Notes under the pieces: generated by a model
What the model was told of the DNA's origin: nothing
The model's database searches: none
The model's input: the letters and a program-made list of their open reading frames with translations, nothing else
NCBI RefSeq assembly: GCF_021568285.1
Contig: NZ_JAKGTQ010000002.1
Location: 806,001-870,000, forward strand
Origin: Rheinheimera sp. UJ63
Lineage (GTDB): Bacteria; Pseudomonadota; Gammaproteobacteria; Enterobacterales; Alteromonadaceae
Direction: 5' to 3'
DNA length: 64,000 nucleotides
Shown here: positions 30,288 to 40,608 of the stretch, in pieces
How positions within the stretch are numbered: position 1 is the first letter of the stretch
How the letters are laid out: each line of letters starts with the position of its first letter
Made by a program: the position numbers and the translations under genes

Positions 30288-31514
30288 TCACAAACTTTTC
30301 TTCGGCGGTAAAGCCACATTGGCAAAGATAAGCCCACCGACCAACGCCATTAAAATCAGAAAGGTTTGTTGCCCCACCCGATCTGAAACAACGAAGTCTT
30401 GCCCAGAAATCAAGGAGTTCAAGCCAATATAGGTTTTACTCCCTGGTACTAGCACAATCAGTCCATGCATGGCGACAATAACTGCCGGAGCCTTGGCTAA
30501 ACGGGTAAACAGGTTGCTATAAATACCGACAGCGAAAGCGCCTAAAAAAGCCCCCATGGTGTAATCAAAAGCACTGGCGCCGGTAATACTGACCCCATAG
30601 GCAATAAAGCCCGCAGCCAAAGACCACAGCGTATACTTACCGCGACTTTTAAATAGTACAATCAACGAGCTGACTAAGATCCCCACCGCCAACCAGGCAA
30701 AATACCGTGAAATCGGTTCAGGTTTAACAAAATCGACAATACCAAATAATTTAAAGCCAATGGCCATCCCTAAAAAAGCGCCAAAGTATAATTTAAACAA
30801 CAGCATTAAGGCGTCCATGATCCGGGCATTACCCGATACCAGATGACGCGCAGCTAATTCGGCAAAACCTATGGTCAGCGCCAAGCCGGGAATAAAAGAA
30901 ATAATGGCCGAAAGCACCGTAAGACGAATATTAATACCCGGATCGATATAGCTGCTAATTGCACAAGCACCGATCGCGGCAGCCATAGCAACCAAAGGCT
31001 CCAGCATATTGTTAATGCGTGGCGAGTGCGCCGCCCATAACATAAACAAGTAAACCAATAGCGACAATAAAGACGACCACAGCACATCATTCCAACTGGT
31101 GGCCATCAACATCGCAAAGGCACCACCGGATCCCATCATGGCAATGGCGGTAGCCAATTTACCGTAAGAGCTGGGACGCGCATCAATAATGTCGAGCAAC
31201 GAATCGGCTTCAACTAAGCCAACTTGGCCACTGAGCACCTGATCAACCAGTTCATCGGTTCGAGATAAAGCGCCCAAATCTAAATCCCCTGGGTTTACAC
31301 GAGAGGCATGGGTGTACTCTTGCTCATGACCATCGGTCCAAAGCACAAAAGTCATAGACGTTGGCGAGATAATAAACGACCCCTTTATACCCAGATGCGA
31401 GGTTAACTCCGTTAAATGGGCCTCTAACCGATATGCAGGTGTGCCGTACTTGTGCAGCATCTTACCTAATTTGACAATAAATTTACGTTTTTGGTTAAAA
31501 TCAGCGCTATACAA
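30288..31514 (-). CDS. Threonine/serine exporter family protein (ThrE-like)
   Basis: The 408-residue membrane protein fuses both ThrE halves. The N-terminal DUF1212-type half begins with a soluble region (GKMLHKYGTPAYRLEAHL, then FIISPTSMTFV, a conserved pattern), followed by five or so helices; the C-terminal DUF3815-type half runs from about 270 with the conserved LVPGSKTYIGLNSL segment. ThrE of Corynebacterium exports threonine and serine. Translation probably starts at TTG 31514 with AGGA nine bases upstream. The substrate is inferred only from the family. Confidence 0.85.
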   Translation of the reverse strand: MYSADFNQKRKFIVKLGKMLHKYGTPAYRLEAHLTELTSHLGIKGSFIISPTSMTFVLWTDGHEQEYTHASRVNPGDLDLGALSRTDELVDQVLSGQVGLVEADSLLDIIDARPSSYGKLATAIAMMGSGGAFAMLMATSWNDVLWSSLLSLLVYLFMLWAAHSPRINNMLEPLVAMAAAIGACAISSYIDPGINIRLTVLSAIISFIPGLALTIGFAELAARHLVSGNARIMDALMLLFKLYFGAFLGMAIGFKLFGIVDFVKPEPISRYFAWLAVGILVSSLIVLFKSRGKYTLWSLAAGFIAYGVSITGASAFDYTMGAFLGAFAVGIYSNLFTRLAKAPAVIVAMHGLIVLVPGSKTYIGLNSLISGQDFVVSDRVGQQTFLILMALVGGLIFANVALPPKKSL

Positions 31515-31850
31515 ATGAAGTCGTCCTGCGGTTGGCTATAGTTAAATGCTTTAAAGTACGTATTGTAACGTAACGCTGTAATGATGTCAGAGTTGTCACA
31601 GGGTAAAATTTAAGCGAAATAGCTTACGGGGTTTAACCCGCCTGGTTTTAAGTCACTGCGTGGGGGTGAAAAGCTCTTGATAGCGCCAACACATCATAGC
31701 GTCCAAGATAAGCGATATGCCCCAGCTTAATGGCCGTAACCAAAAAAAACAGCCAGATGGCAAAAGCCACTGGCTGTTTTATTTATCAAAGCATCACACT
31801 TAGCACTCAGGGTTTGGCCAGTGGCAACGTTTAACTAAAAGGTTTAAAGC
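31515..31850. other. 336-base gap between exporter and nitroreductase genes
   Basis: Apart from the nitroreductase terminator (31744-31780), I see no gene. The stretch 31620-31740 has no ribosome site or conserved reading frame that I recognise. A short minus-strand frame through it is hydrophobic but coincides with the terminator and is not supported. Confidence 0.4.
31744..31780 (-). terminator. Nitroreductase gene terminator
   Basis: The stem aacagccagatgg / ccactggctgtt has one mismatch and a 6-base loop. A run of T follows it on the minus strand. Confidence 0.82.
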
Positions 31851-32408
31851 TTAAAAATCGCTAAAAAACGCCTCTGGCTCTAAAGCACTCTTTTGTGGTG
31901 CATGACCACTGGGGGTGCCTAGATACAAAAAGCCCACAATTTCATCATCGGCATCTAGTTTAAAAGCTTGTTTCACGTAATCATATTGTGCGTATGCACC
32001 CGTGCGCCAAATACCACCAAAACCTAGCGCAAACGCCATTTGTTGCATCGCCATGACACTGCAAGCAACCGATTGCACTTGCTCTGCAGACGGCACTTTT
32101 GCATGCTCAGTGATCTTAGCAATACAAATAATCACCATGGGTGCTCGCATAGGTAACTGTCGAGCACGCTCCTGCAGGTCAACTGAGATAGACGGATCTT
32201 CCTCAATTGCCGCTTCGGCAAATATATCCCCTAAGCGTGTTAGCGCGTCACGGCCTTCAGCCACAACAAAACGCCAAGGCCTTAAAGCACCGTGATCCGG
32301 TACTTGTATAGCGGCACGCTTAATTAAGTTTAGCGCCTCACCCTCTGGCGCAGGTTCGCGCAGCCGTGGCGAGGAATATCGGGTAGTTAGTAGCGTTAAT
32401 GCATCCAT
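31851..32408 (-). CDS. Nitroreductase family protein (YdjA-like)
   Basis: The 185-residue flavoprotein resembles E. coli YdjA, the smallest nitroreductase. Both begin MDAL-LL and share the AGxxVPDHGALRPWRF-like segment (VPDHGALRPWRFVV), SVACSVMAMQQMAFALGFGG and IVGFLYLGTPSG. Such proteins bind FMN as dimers and reduce nitro or quinone compounds with NAD(P)H; the physiological substrate is unknown. I set the start at ATG 32408, with AAGG eight bases upstream, instead of an in-frame start 13 codons earlier that has no ribosome site. Confidence 0.88.
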   Translation of the reverse strand: MDALTLLTTRYSSPRLREPAPEGEALNLIKRAAIQVPDHGALRPWRFVVAEGRDALTRLGDIFAEAAIEEDPSISVDLQERARQLPMRAPMVIICIAKITEHAKVPSAEQVQSVACSVMAMQQMAFALGFGGIWRTGAYAQYDYVKQAFKLDADDEIVGFLYLGTPSGHAPQKSALEPEAFFSDF

Positions 32409-32487
32409 AAACTTAACCTTTTCAAAAGCGTTAATGCAGGCTACCAAATATTGCTGATTTTCTCACGGCAATTTTTCAATAAAACCG

Positions 32488-33918
32488 TTAACTGCATAAA
32501 TCCTCAGCAAGGTGCACATTTCTTGCCTTCAGATACAAGGCTTGATATTCGTTAACAGCAGCAGGCCAGCTAAAATTTTGCTGCATGCCGCGTTGTTGCA
32601 CTTGCTGGTACTGTTTCGGTTGTTGATATAGCGTTTCTGCTTGTTCTAAGGCCGTTTGCATGGCTTCAACACTGATTTCAGTAAAGCCAATGCCAGTTGC
32701 CGCAGCACCAGGCCAAGGTTGAACCGTATCGCGTAACCCACCCGTTAACCGCACTAAAGGCACGGTGCCATACTTTAAGCTGTAAAGTTGATTTAAACCA
32801 CAAGGTTCAAATAACGACGGCATTAAAAAGAAGTCACCGCCCGCTTCCGTTTGATGGGCTAAGCGCTCATCAAAACCTTCGAAGAAACGAAATTGCGCGT
32901 TAAAGTCATCTTGTAACTGATAAAGCTGTCGACAATACTCAGCGTCACCACTGCCCACAAGAAATACCTGCGCCGTGGTGTTGGGTAACCACCGGCGTAA
33001 GGCAGGGATTAAATAATCAAAGCCTTTTTGCCCAGTAATACGGCTAACCGCAACAAACAATGGCACATCGAGTTCGGCTAAATTAAAGCGTTGGCGTAAA
33101 TGGGATTTACATTGCGCTTTACCGCTTAAATCATGAATACTGAAGTTCGCGATCAGCGCATCATCCGTGGCGGGATCCCACTGTTGATAGTCACAACCGT
33201 TTAAGATACCAACAAAATCAGCGGCACGGCGTTGATACAGTGCCGACAAGCCATTAGCCGCAGGCTCGGTCATTAATTCATCCCGATAACCTACGCTAAC
33301 GGTATTCAGCTTAGTGGCGTGACGAATACCCTGTTCTAGCATATTTAAAAATTGATCATCATTAGCCTGCAAACCTAAACGGCCAAACCAATAATGATCA
33401 GTTGTGAGCTGATACGCACCATTATGGATGGTATAGACAAAGGGTATTCCCCCTAATACCGGATCATGGGCGTAATGCTGTTTTAAATAAGCTGCGGCAA
33501 CTCCAGTTTGCCAATCATGACCATGGATGATATCGACTTCAGGTAAATAATGTTTGGCCCACTCCAACGCCGCTTTGCAAAAAAAGCCAAAGCGTAGCGG
33601 ATTATCAGCATAACCATGTTTACCGTCATCGTAGGGGCGTTCACGTTGAAAGAAATCATCGTGCTCTACTACGCGAATATCGACATCGTGGGATAATAAC
33701 TGACGCACCGCACAGCCATATTCCTGACCACCTAACTCAAAAAACAGCGCGTCAGACTCACCCGTCGGACGGCTGTATAAAGGAGCATAGCGCGGGAGCA
33801 TCACGGTCACTTCATGGCCTGCGGCTTTGAGGTTAATGGCCAAGCCATAACAGGCATCGGCCAAACCACCGGTTTTAATTAAGCCTTCGTATTCACTGCA
33901 TAACAACAAAATCTGCAC
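32488..33918 (-). CDS. glgA: Glycogen synthase
   Basis: The 476-residue GT5 glycosyltransferase transfers glucose from ADP-glucose to growing glycogen. The ADP-glucose site KTGGLADA is at 15-22. The GT-B C-terminal domain has VSRITGQKGFDYLIPA and the E-x7-E-like region MPSLFEPCGLNQLYSLKYGTVP. It starts at GTG 33918 with AAGGA eight bases upstream, 29 bases after glgC, so the two form an operon in the order glgC-glgA. Branching enzyme and phosphorylase genes are not in the window. Confidence 0.95.
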   Translation of the reverse strand: MQILLLCSEYEGLIKTGGLADACYGLAINLKAAGHEVTVMLPRYAPLYSRPTGESDALFFELGGQEYGCAVRQLLSHDVDIRVVEHDDFFQRERPYDDGKHGYADNPLRFGFFCKAALEWAKHYLPEVDIIHGHDWQTGVAAAYLKQHYAHDPVLGGIPFVYTIHNGAYQLTTDHYWFGRLGLQANDDQFLNMLEQGIRHATKLNTVSVGYRDELMTEPAANGLSALYQRRAADFVGILNGCDYQQWDPATDDALIANFSIHDLSGKAQCKSHLRQRFNLAELDVPLFVAVSRITGQKGFDYLIPALRRWLPNTTAQVFLVGSGDAEYCRQLYQLQDDFNAQFRFFEGFDERLAHQTEAGGDFFLMPSLFEPCGLNQLYSLKYGTVPLVRLTGGLRDTVQPWPGAAATGIGFTEISVEAMQTALEQAETLYQQPKQYQQVQQRGMQQNFSWPAAVNEYQALYLKARNVHLAEDLCS

Positions 33919-33947
33919 TGCTAATTCCTTAATCGGTTGTGCCGAGC

Positions 33948-35186
33948 TTACTCATCATCAAAGCCGATCCGGGCGCCTTTAGGGATCACCACAACTCCGC
34001 CTGCAGACACATGAAAACGCTTGCGATCGGCTTCTAAATCTTCACCAATCACCGTGTTGGGCGCGATACGCACATCTTTATCAATAATACAGCGACGGAT
34101 CCGACAACCACGACCAATGTCGTTATTGCCCATTAACACACTCTTTTCGATATAACTGTGGCTATGCACGTTAACGTTATAACCGAGGATTGACTGATAA
34201 ATAATCGCACCACTGATAATAGAACCCGCGGCAACCATTGAGCTTATCGCTTGGCCGGTTCGATTAGCTTGATCGTGCACAAATTTTGCTGGCGGTACTG
34301 GCGGCGTATAGCTGCGTAACGGCCAAAAACGGTTATAAACATCGAACGGGGGATCAATCGAGATTAAATCCATATTCGCTTCGTAATAAGAATCGATGGT
34401 GCCTACATCACGCCAGTAACCAGCGCTGCTCTGTGATTCGCCGCGAATATGGTTGGTAGAGAAGTCATAAACATACACTTCGCCCTGCGGATAAAGCCCT
34501 GGAATAATGTTATGGCCAAAGTCATGCTTGGAATCGGGCTGTGCGGCATCCGCATTTAGCACATTCACTAAACAATTGGCTTCAAAAATATAGTTACCCA
34601 TCGAGGCCAGCACCATGTCTGGTTGGCCTGGGATCGTTTTAGGATTACTTTTGGGTTTTTCTTCAAAACCGATCATCCGACCGTCGGCATCGACCTCGAT
34701 AATACCAAACTCATGAGCTTGTTCTTTCGGTACAGGGATAGCAGCAACGGTTAGTTTCGCATTTTTATTACGATGAAAGTCTAACATCTGGCGAATATCC
34801 ATTTTATAGATGTGATCGCCACCGAACACACAAACATGCTCTGGATCTAAACCTTCAATCAAATGCAAATTCTGATAAATAGCATCTGCCGTACCTAAGT
34901 ACCAATGCTTACCTGTTTGCATTTGCGCGGGAATGGGATCGATAAATCGATTGGATACACCGCCTACTCGCCATGCGCGGCTTAAATGCTTCATCAATGA
35001 ATGCGATTTAAACTGCGTAATAACGAAAATCTGCAGTAGATCAGCGTTTACAAAGTTATTTAAAACAAAATCGATAATACGATAATTGCCACCAAAAGGA
35101 ACAGCCGGTTTCGCACGAACCGCTGTTAAAGGTGATAAGCGGGTGCCTTCGCCACCTGCCAATATCATAGTTAACACTCCAGACAT
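33948..35186 (-). CDS. glgC: Glucose-1-phosphate adenylyltransferase (ADP-glucose pyrophosphorylase)
   Basis: This 412-residue enzyme makes ADP-glucose from ATP and glucose-1-phosphate, the controlled step of glycogen synthesis. The N-terminal nucleotidyltransferase has LAGGEGTRLSPLTAVRAKP from residue 9 with the pyrophosphate-binding glycines and arginine, then FGGDHIYKMD and EEKPKSNP. The C-terminal left-handed beta helix (SIISGAIIYQSILGYNV and following hexad repeats) carries allosteric contacts. GAGGA stands seven bases before ATG 35186. A LacI-type palindrome sits 28 bases upstream of the start. Confidence 0.96.
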   Translation of the reverse strand: MSGVLTMILAGGEGTRLSPLTAVRAKPAVPFGGNYRIIDFVLNNFVNADLLQIFVITQFKSHSLMKHLSRAWRVGGVSNRFIDPIPAQMQTGKHWYLGTADAIYQNLHLIEGLDPEHVCVFGGDHIYKMDIRQMLDFHRNKNAKLTVAAIPVPKEQAHEFGIIEVDADGRMIGFEEKPKSNPKTIPGQPDMVLASMGNYIFEANCLVNVLNADAAQPDSKHDFGHNIIPGLYPQGEVYVYDFSTNHIRGESQSSAGYWRDVGTIDSYYEANMDLISIDPPFDVYNRFWPLRSYTPPVPPAKFVHDQANRTGQAISSMVAAGSIISGAIIYQSILGYNVNVHSHSYIEKSVLMGNNDIGRGCRIRRCIIDKDVRIAPNTVIGEDLEADRKRFHVSAGGVVVIPKGARIGFDDE

Positions 35187-35213
35187 ATATATTCCTCTGT
35201 ATTTTTTATTAGT

Positions 35214-35229
35214 ATGTAACCGCTTACAT
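35214..35229. promoter_or_regulatory. LacI-family-type operator upstream of glgCA
   Basis: The 16-base near-palindrome ATGTAACCGCTTACAT has 6-base perfect arms (ATGTAA/TTACAT) and a central CG, the layout of LacI-family repressor sites such as those of maltodextrin or sugar regulators. It is 28 bases from the glgC ATG, so it would overlap the promoter or leader. No LacI-family gene is in the window, so the regulator is unknown. Confidence 0.55.
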
Positions 35230-35369
35230 TTTTTTTATAACCACAATTTCTCAGTTAAGTTGTTGTTGATCGCGCGGGTGAAATTGATTCATTACGATTG
35301 TAGAGTCCTTCATTAATCGGTATTGATTTAACATAGCATCAAAAACTAGATTTATGTAGTACCAAAAAA

Positions 35370-35404
35370 GAAGAAAATAAAACGGCCACCTGAAAAGTGG
35401 CCGT
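35370..35404 (-). terminator. fadH terminator
   Basis: The stem cggccac / gtggccg has a 7-base loop. A T-rich tract follows on the minus strand, 55 bases after the fadH stop. Confidence 0.82.
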
Positions 35405-35459
35405 AAGCAGAGCTTAACCCTGGTGTACCGCAATAAATTGCGGCTAAAAATAGCAAATA

Positions 35460-37502
<2,043 letters not shown>

Positions 37503-37649
37503 TTAATCGCTAAAATGTAGCTGCTTTGCTGCCGATACGCAAGTGATATACATTTTCTTACAAATTCCACATAGCCTTTGCTGAAAAATTCGTTAGCATT
37601 AACCGTGGATGCTTATAAATTTTAAATGAGAATTAACAGGACACATATT

Positions 37650-39530
37650 ATGTCAGGGAAAAAGAAAGGATTATTTAGGCGCTTATTTGGCGCAATCTGG
37701 TCAGTCTATCGGGGCTTTCGCGCTACCGTTTTGAACATTATCTTTATTTGCTTGGTATTGGTCATCGGCAGTGCCCTGTTTAGTGGTGGCGATAAAGTAC
37801 AGATTGCCGATACCAGCGCATTATATCTGAACCTTCGTGGTGATCTTGTTGAACAAAAACGTTATGTTGACCCCATGGCTGCGGCAATTAATGAAGCGGC
37901 CGGTGGTCAAGAAGAAGCGCCAGAAATGCTGGTTACCGATGTGGTTAAAGTGATTAACCATGCGGCAAAAGACAACCGCATTCAAGTGATGGTGATGGAT
38001 CTGTCGGCGCTAGGTGGCGGTTCTTTAGATAAATTAAAAAGCGTGGGTAAAGCTTTAGAAGCCTTTAAAGCCAGTGGCAAAAAGATTTTTGCCTACGGTG
38101 CTTATTACGGCCAAAATCAATACTTCTTAGCCAGCTATGCCGATCAAATCGCACTAGAGCCGATGGGCGCAGTGTTATTAGAAGGCTATGGTAGCTACCC
38201 TATGTACTACAAAAATGCCTTAGAAAAACTGAAAGTCAGTACGCATGTTTTCCGCGTGGGTACTTATAAATCCGCGGTGGAGCCTTTTACCCGCAATGAC
38301 ATGTCAGATGCCGCAAAAGAAGCGAACTCAGCTTGGTTAAATGAATTATGGGCTGATTACAAGCAACACGTTGCCGAGCGTCGTGGCTTCGGTATTGATA
38401 ACTTCGATGAAACCTTCGCTGCGATGTACAGCAAACTGCAAGCCGCTGAAGGTGACTTAGGTCAATATGCGTTAACTAGCAAGTGGGTAGATGCCGTGCA
38501 AACCCGTGAACAGTTCCGTAATAGCATGATCGCCATTGTCGGCAAAAATGACAAAAACACCTATAACCATGTCACCTTTGCTGAATACAAAAAAATGGTG
38601 ATCCCGGCTAAGCAATTTGATAACCCGATCACAGAAAAAATTGCCGTGGTGGTCGCTCGCGGTACCATTATTGATGGCACAGCTAAACCTGGCATGATCG
38701 GCGGTGATTCTACCGCTGCGCTGCTTCGTCGTGCGCGCCATGATGATAAAGTGAAAGCGGTCGTGCTGCGTATCGACAGTGGCGGCGGCAGCGCGTTTGC
38801 CTCTGAAGTCATTGGCCAAGAAATCACCCTATTACGTGAAGCAGGTAAGCCTGTTATCGCCTCAATGGGTGCAGTTGCAGCGTCAGGCGGTTACTGGATT
38901 GCAGCACCTGCCAACGAAATTTGGGCCTCACCGACTACCATTACGGGTTCAATCGGGATCTTTGGTTTATTACACACATTTGAAAATGCGATGTCGACCA
39001 TTGGTTTAAATGTTGATGGTGTCGGTACAACAGAGCTGGCTGGTTTCTCTGCAGGTATGCCTTTATTTAAAGGCTTATCTGAGCCAGCGAAAGACATGAT
39101 GCAATTGCTGATCGAACGTGGTTACACCGAGTTTTTAACCATGGTGGGTAAAAACCGCAATATGAGCAATGAAGACGTTGATAAAGTTGCACAAGGCCGG
39201 GTTTGGACGGGTTCTAAAGCACTTGAGTTAGGTTTAGTCGATAAACTGGGTACTTTTGATGATGCGATTGCTCGTGCTGCAGAAATGGCCGGTTTAAGCC
39301 AATACGACATCACGGTAGTGCAACCAGAACTTAGCCCCACTGAGCAAATCATTGCGGATTTATTTGGTGCAGCAAAAGCGAAAGGCTGGTTACCTAGTGC
39401 AACGATGCAACCAGAGCAACGTGCGCTTCGTCAGTTAACTCAGCAAGTTAAACAAGATTTTGTTTTAATGAATCAGTTTAACGATCCAAACGGTATCTAC
39501 TCTTACTGCTTAAGCTGCCAGATAAACTGA
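37650..39530 (+). CDS. sppA: Signal peptide peptidase SppA, 67-kDa type
   Basis: The 626-residue inner-membrane serine protease degrades cleaved signal peptides. One N-terminal helix (about residues 27-45, VLNIIFICLVLVIGSALF) anchors two tandem ClpP-like domains. The catalytic lysine lies in RVGTYKSAVEPFTRND near 207 in the first domain and the serine in GAVAASGGYWIAAPA near 412 in the second, close to K209/S409 of E. coli. I use ATG 37650, which has CAGG nine bases upstream; an ATG eight codons earlier lacks a site. A terminator follows. Confidence 0.94.
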   Translation: MSGKKKGLFRRLFGAIWSVYRGFRATVLNIIFICLVLVIGSALFSGGDKVQIADTSALYLNLRGDLVEQKRYVDPMAAAINEAAGGQEEAPEMLVTDVVKVINHAAKDNRIQVMVMDLSALGGGSLDKLKSVGKALEAFKASGKKIFAYGAYYGQNQYFLASYADQIALEPMGAVLLEGYGSYPMYYKNALEKLKVSTHVFRVGTYKSAVEPFTRNDMSDAAKEANSAWLNELWADYKQHVAERRGFGIDNFDETFAAMYSKLQAAEGDLGQYALTSKWVDAVQTREQFRNSMIAIVGKNDKNTYNHVTFAEYKKMVIPAKQFDNPITEKIAVVVARGTIIDGTAKPGMIGGDSTAALLRRARHDDKVKAVVLRIDSGGGSAFASEVIGQEITLLREAGKPVIASMGAVAASGGYWIAAPANEIWASPTTITGSIGIFGLLHTFENAMSTIGLNVDGVGTTELAGFSAGMPLFKGLSEPAKDMMQLLIERGYTEFLTMVGKNRNMSNEDVDKVAQGRVWTGSKALELGLVDKLGTFDDAIARAAEMAGLSQYDITVVQPELSPTEQIIADLFGAAKAKGWLPSATMQPEQRALRQLTQQVKQDFVLMNQFNDPNGIYSYCLSCQIN

Positions 39531-39552
39531 CAGCAAGCGTAATTCTGATTAC

Positions 39553-39582
39553 AATGCCCGGTATTATCCGGGCATTTTTTTT
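39553..39582 (+). terminator. sppA terminator
   Basis: The arms aatgcccgg / ccgggcatt with a 6-base loop and seven T follow sppA by about 20 bases. The ansA start is only 10 bases further. Confidence 0.87.
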
Positions 39583-39591
39583 AGGTGTTTT

Positions 39592-40605
39592 ATGCAAAGA
39601 AAACGTATTTATGTCGCTTACACTGGCGGTACCATTGGTATGCAACAATCCGATAAAGGCTTTGTGCCAGTACCGGGTTTTTTAACCGACACCGTAAAAC
39701 GCATGCCCGAGTTTTATCGGCCAGAAATGCCAGAATTCGATATTCATGAATATCATCCGGTTATCGACTCGTCAGATATGACACCAGCGCATTGGCTTAC
39801 TATTGCCAAAGATATTCAAGAAAACTATCAACACTATGATGGCTTTGTGGTGCTGCATGGTACTGACACCATGGCATATACCGCTTCCGCTTTATCATTT
39901 ATGTTAGAGAACTTATCAAAACCGGTGATTATTACCGGCTCACAGATCCCGTTAGCGCAACTGCGCTCAGACGGCCAAGTTAATTTACTTAATGCGCTGT
40001 ATTTAGCGGCAAATTACCCCATCGCTGAAGTGGCATTGTTTTTTAATAATCAATTATTTCGTGGTAATCGTGCCACTAAAGCCGATGCCGATGGTTTTAA
40101 TGCTTTTGCATCACCCAATATGCCGGCGTTACTTGAAGCCGGGATCCATATTAACCTGCATGCAGGCAAAATCACCCATACTGTAACAGCCCTGCCACTC
40201 GAGGTTGCCGAGATCACCCCCCAACCGATCAGTGTCGTCACGCTGTATCCAGGTATTACCACAGACGTGATCCGCAATATGCTGGCACCACCGGTACGCG
40301 CCTTAATTATTAAATCTTTTGGTGTGGGTAATGCCCCACAGCGGCCAGAATTACTGCAGGTGTTACAGCAAGCCAGTGAACAAGGGCAAATTTTAGTCAA
40401 TTGCACGCAATGTTTTAAAGGCAAAGTGAATATGGATGGTTATGCCACGGGCAAGGCGTTGCGGGATAGCGGCGTGATCAGTGGCTTTGATATGACCTTG
40501 GAAGCGACCTTAACTAAGCTACACTACCTGCTGAGTAAGCCATTAACTGCAGAAGAAATTCGCCAGCAGATGCAACAGGATCTGCGTGGCGAATTAACGC
40601 TTTAA
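39592..40605 (+). CDS. ansA: L-asparaginase, type I (cytosolic)
   Basis: The 337-residue enzyme hydrolyses asparagine to aspartate and ammonia. There is no signal peptide, so this is the cytosolic AnsA type. The two catalytic threonine motifs are AYTGGTIGM (residues 10-18) and VVLHGTDTMAYTAS near 88-98, and the lysine lies in RATKADADGFNAF near 163. Length equals E. coli AnsA (338). It may depend on readthrough from sppA, since its ATG lies just after that terminator, or on a promoter inside the end of sppA; sppA-ansA adjacency also occurs in E. coli. Confidence 0.95.
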   Translation: MQRKRIYVAYTGGTIGMQQSDKGFVPVPGFLTDTVKRMPEFYRPEMPEFDIHEYHPVIDSSDMTPAHWLTIAKDIQENYQHYDGFVVLHGTDTMAYTASALSFMLENLSKPVIITGSQIPLAQLRSDGQVNLLNALYLAANYPIAEVALFFNNQLFRGNRATKADADGFNAFASPNMPALLEAGIHINLHAGKITHTVTALPLEVAEITPQPISVVTLYPGITTDVIRNMLAPPVRALIIKSFGVGNAPQRPELLQVLQQASEQGQILVNCTQCFKGKVNMDGYATGKALRDSGVISGFDMTLEATLTKLHYLLSKPLTAEEIRQQMQQDLRGELTL

Positions 40606-40608
40606 CCG

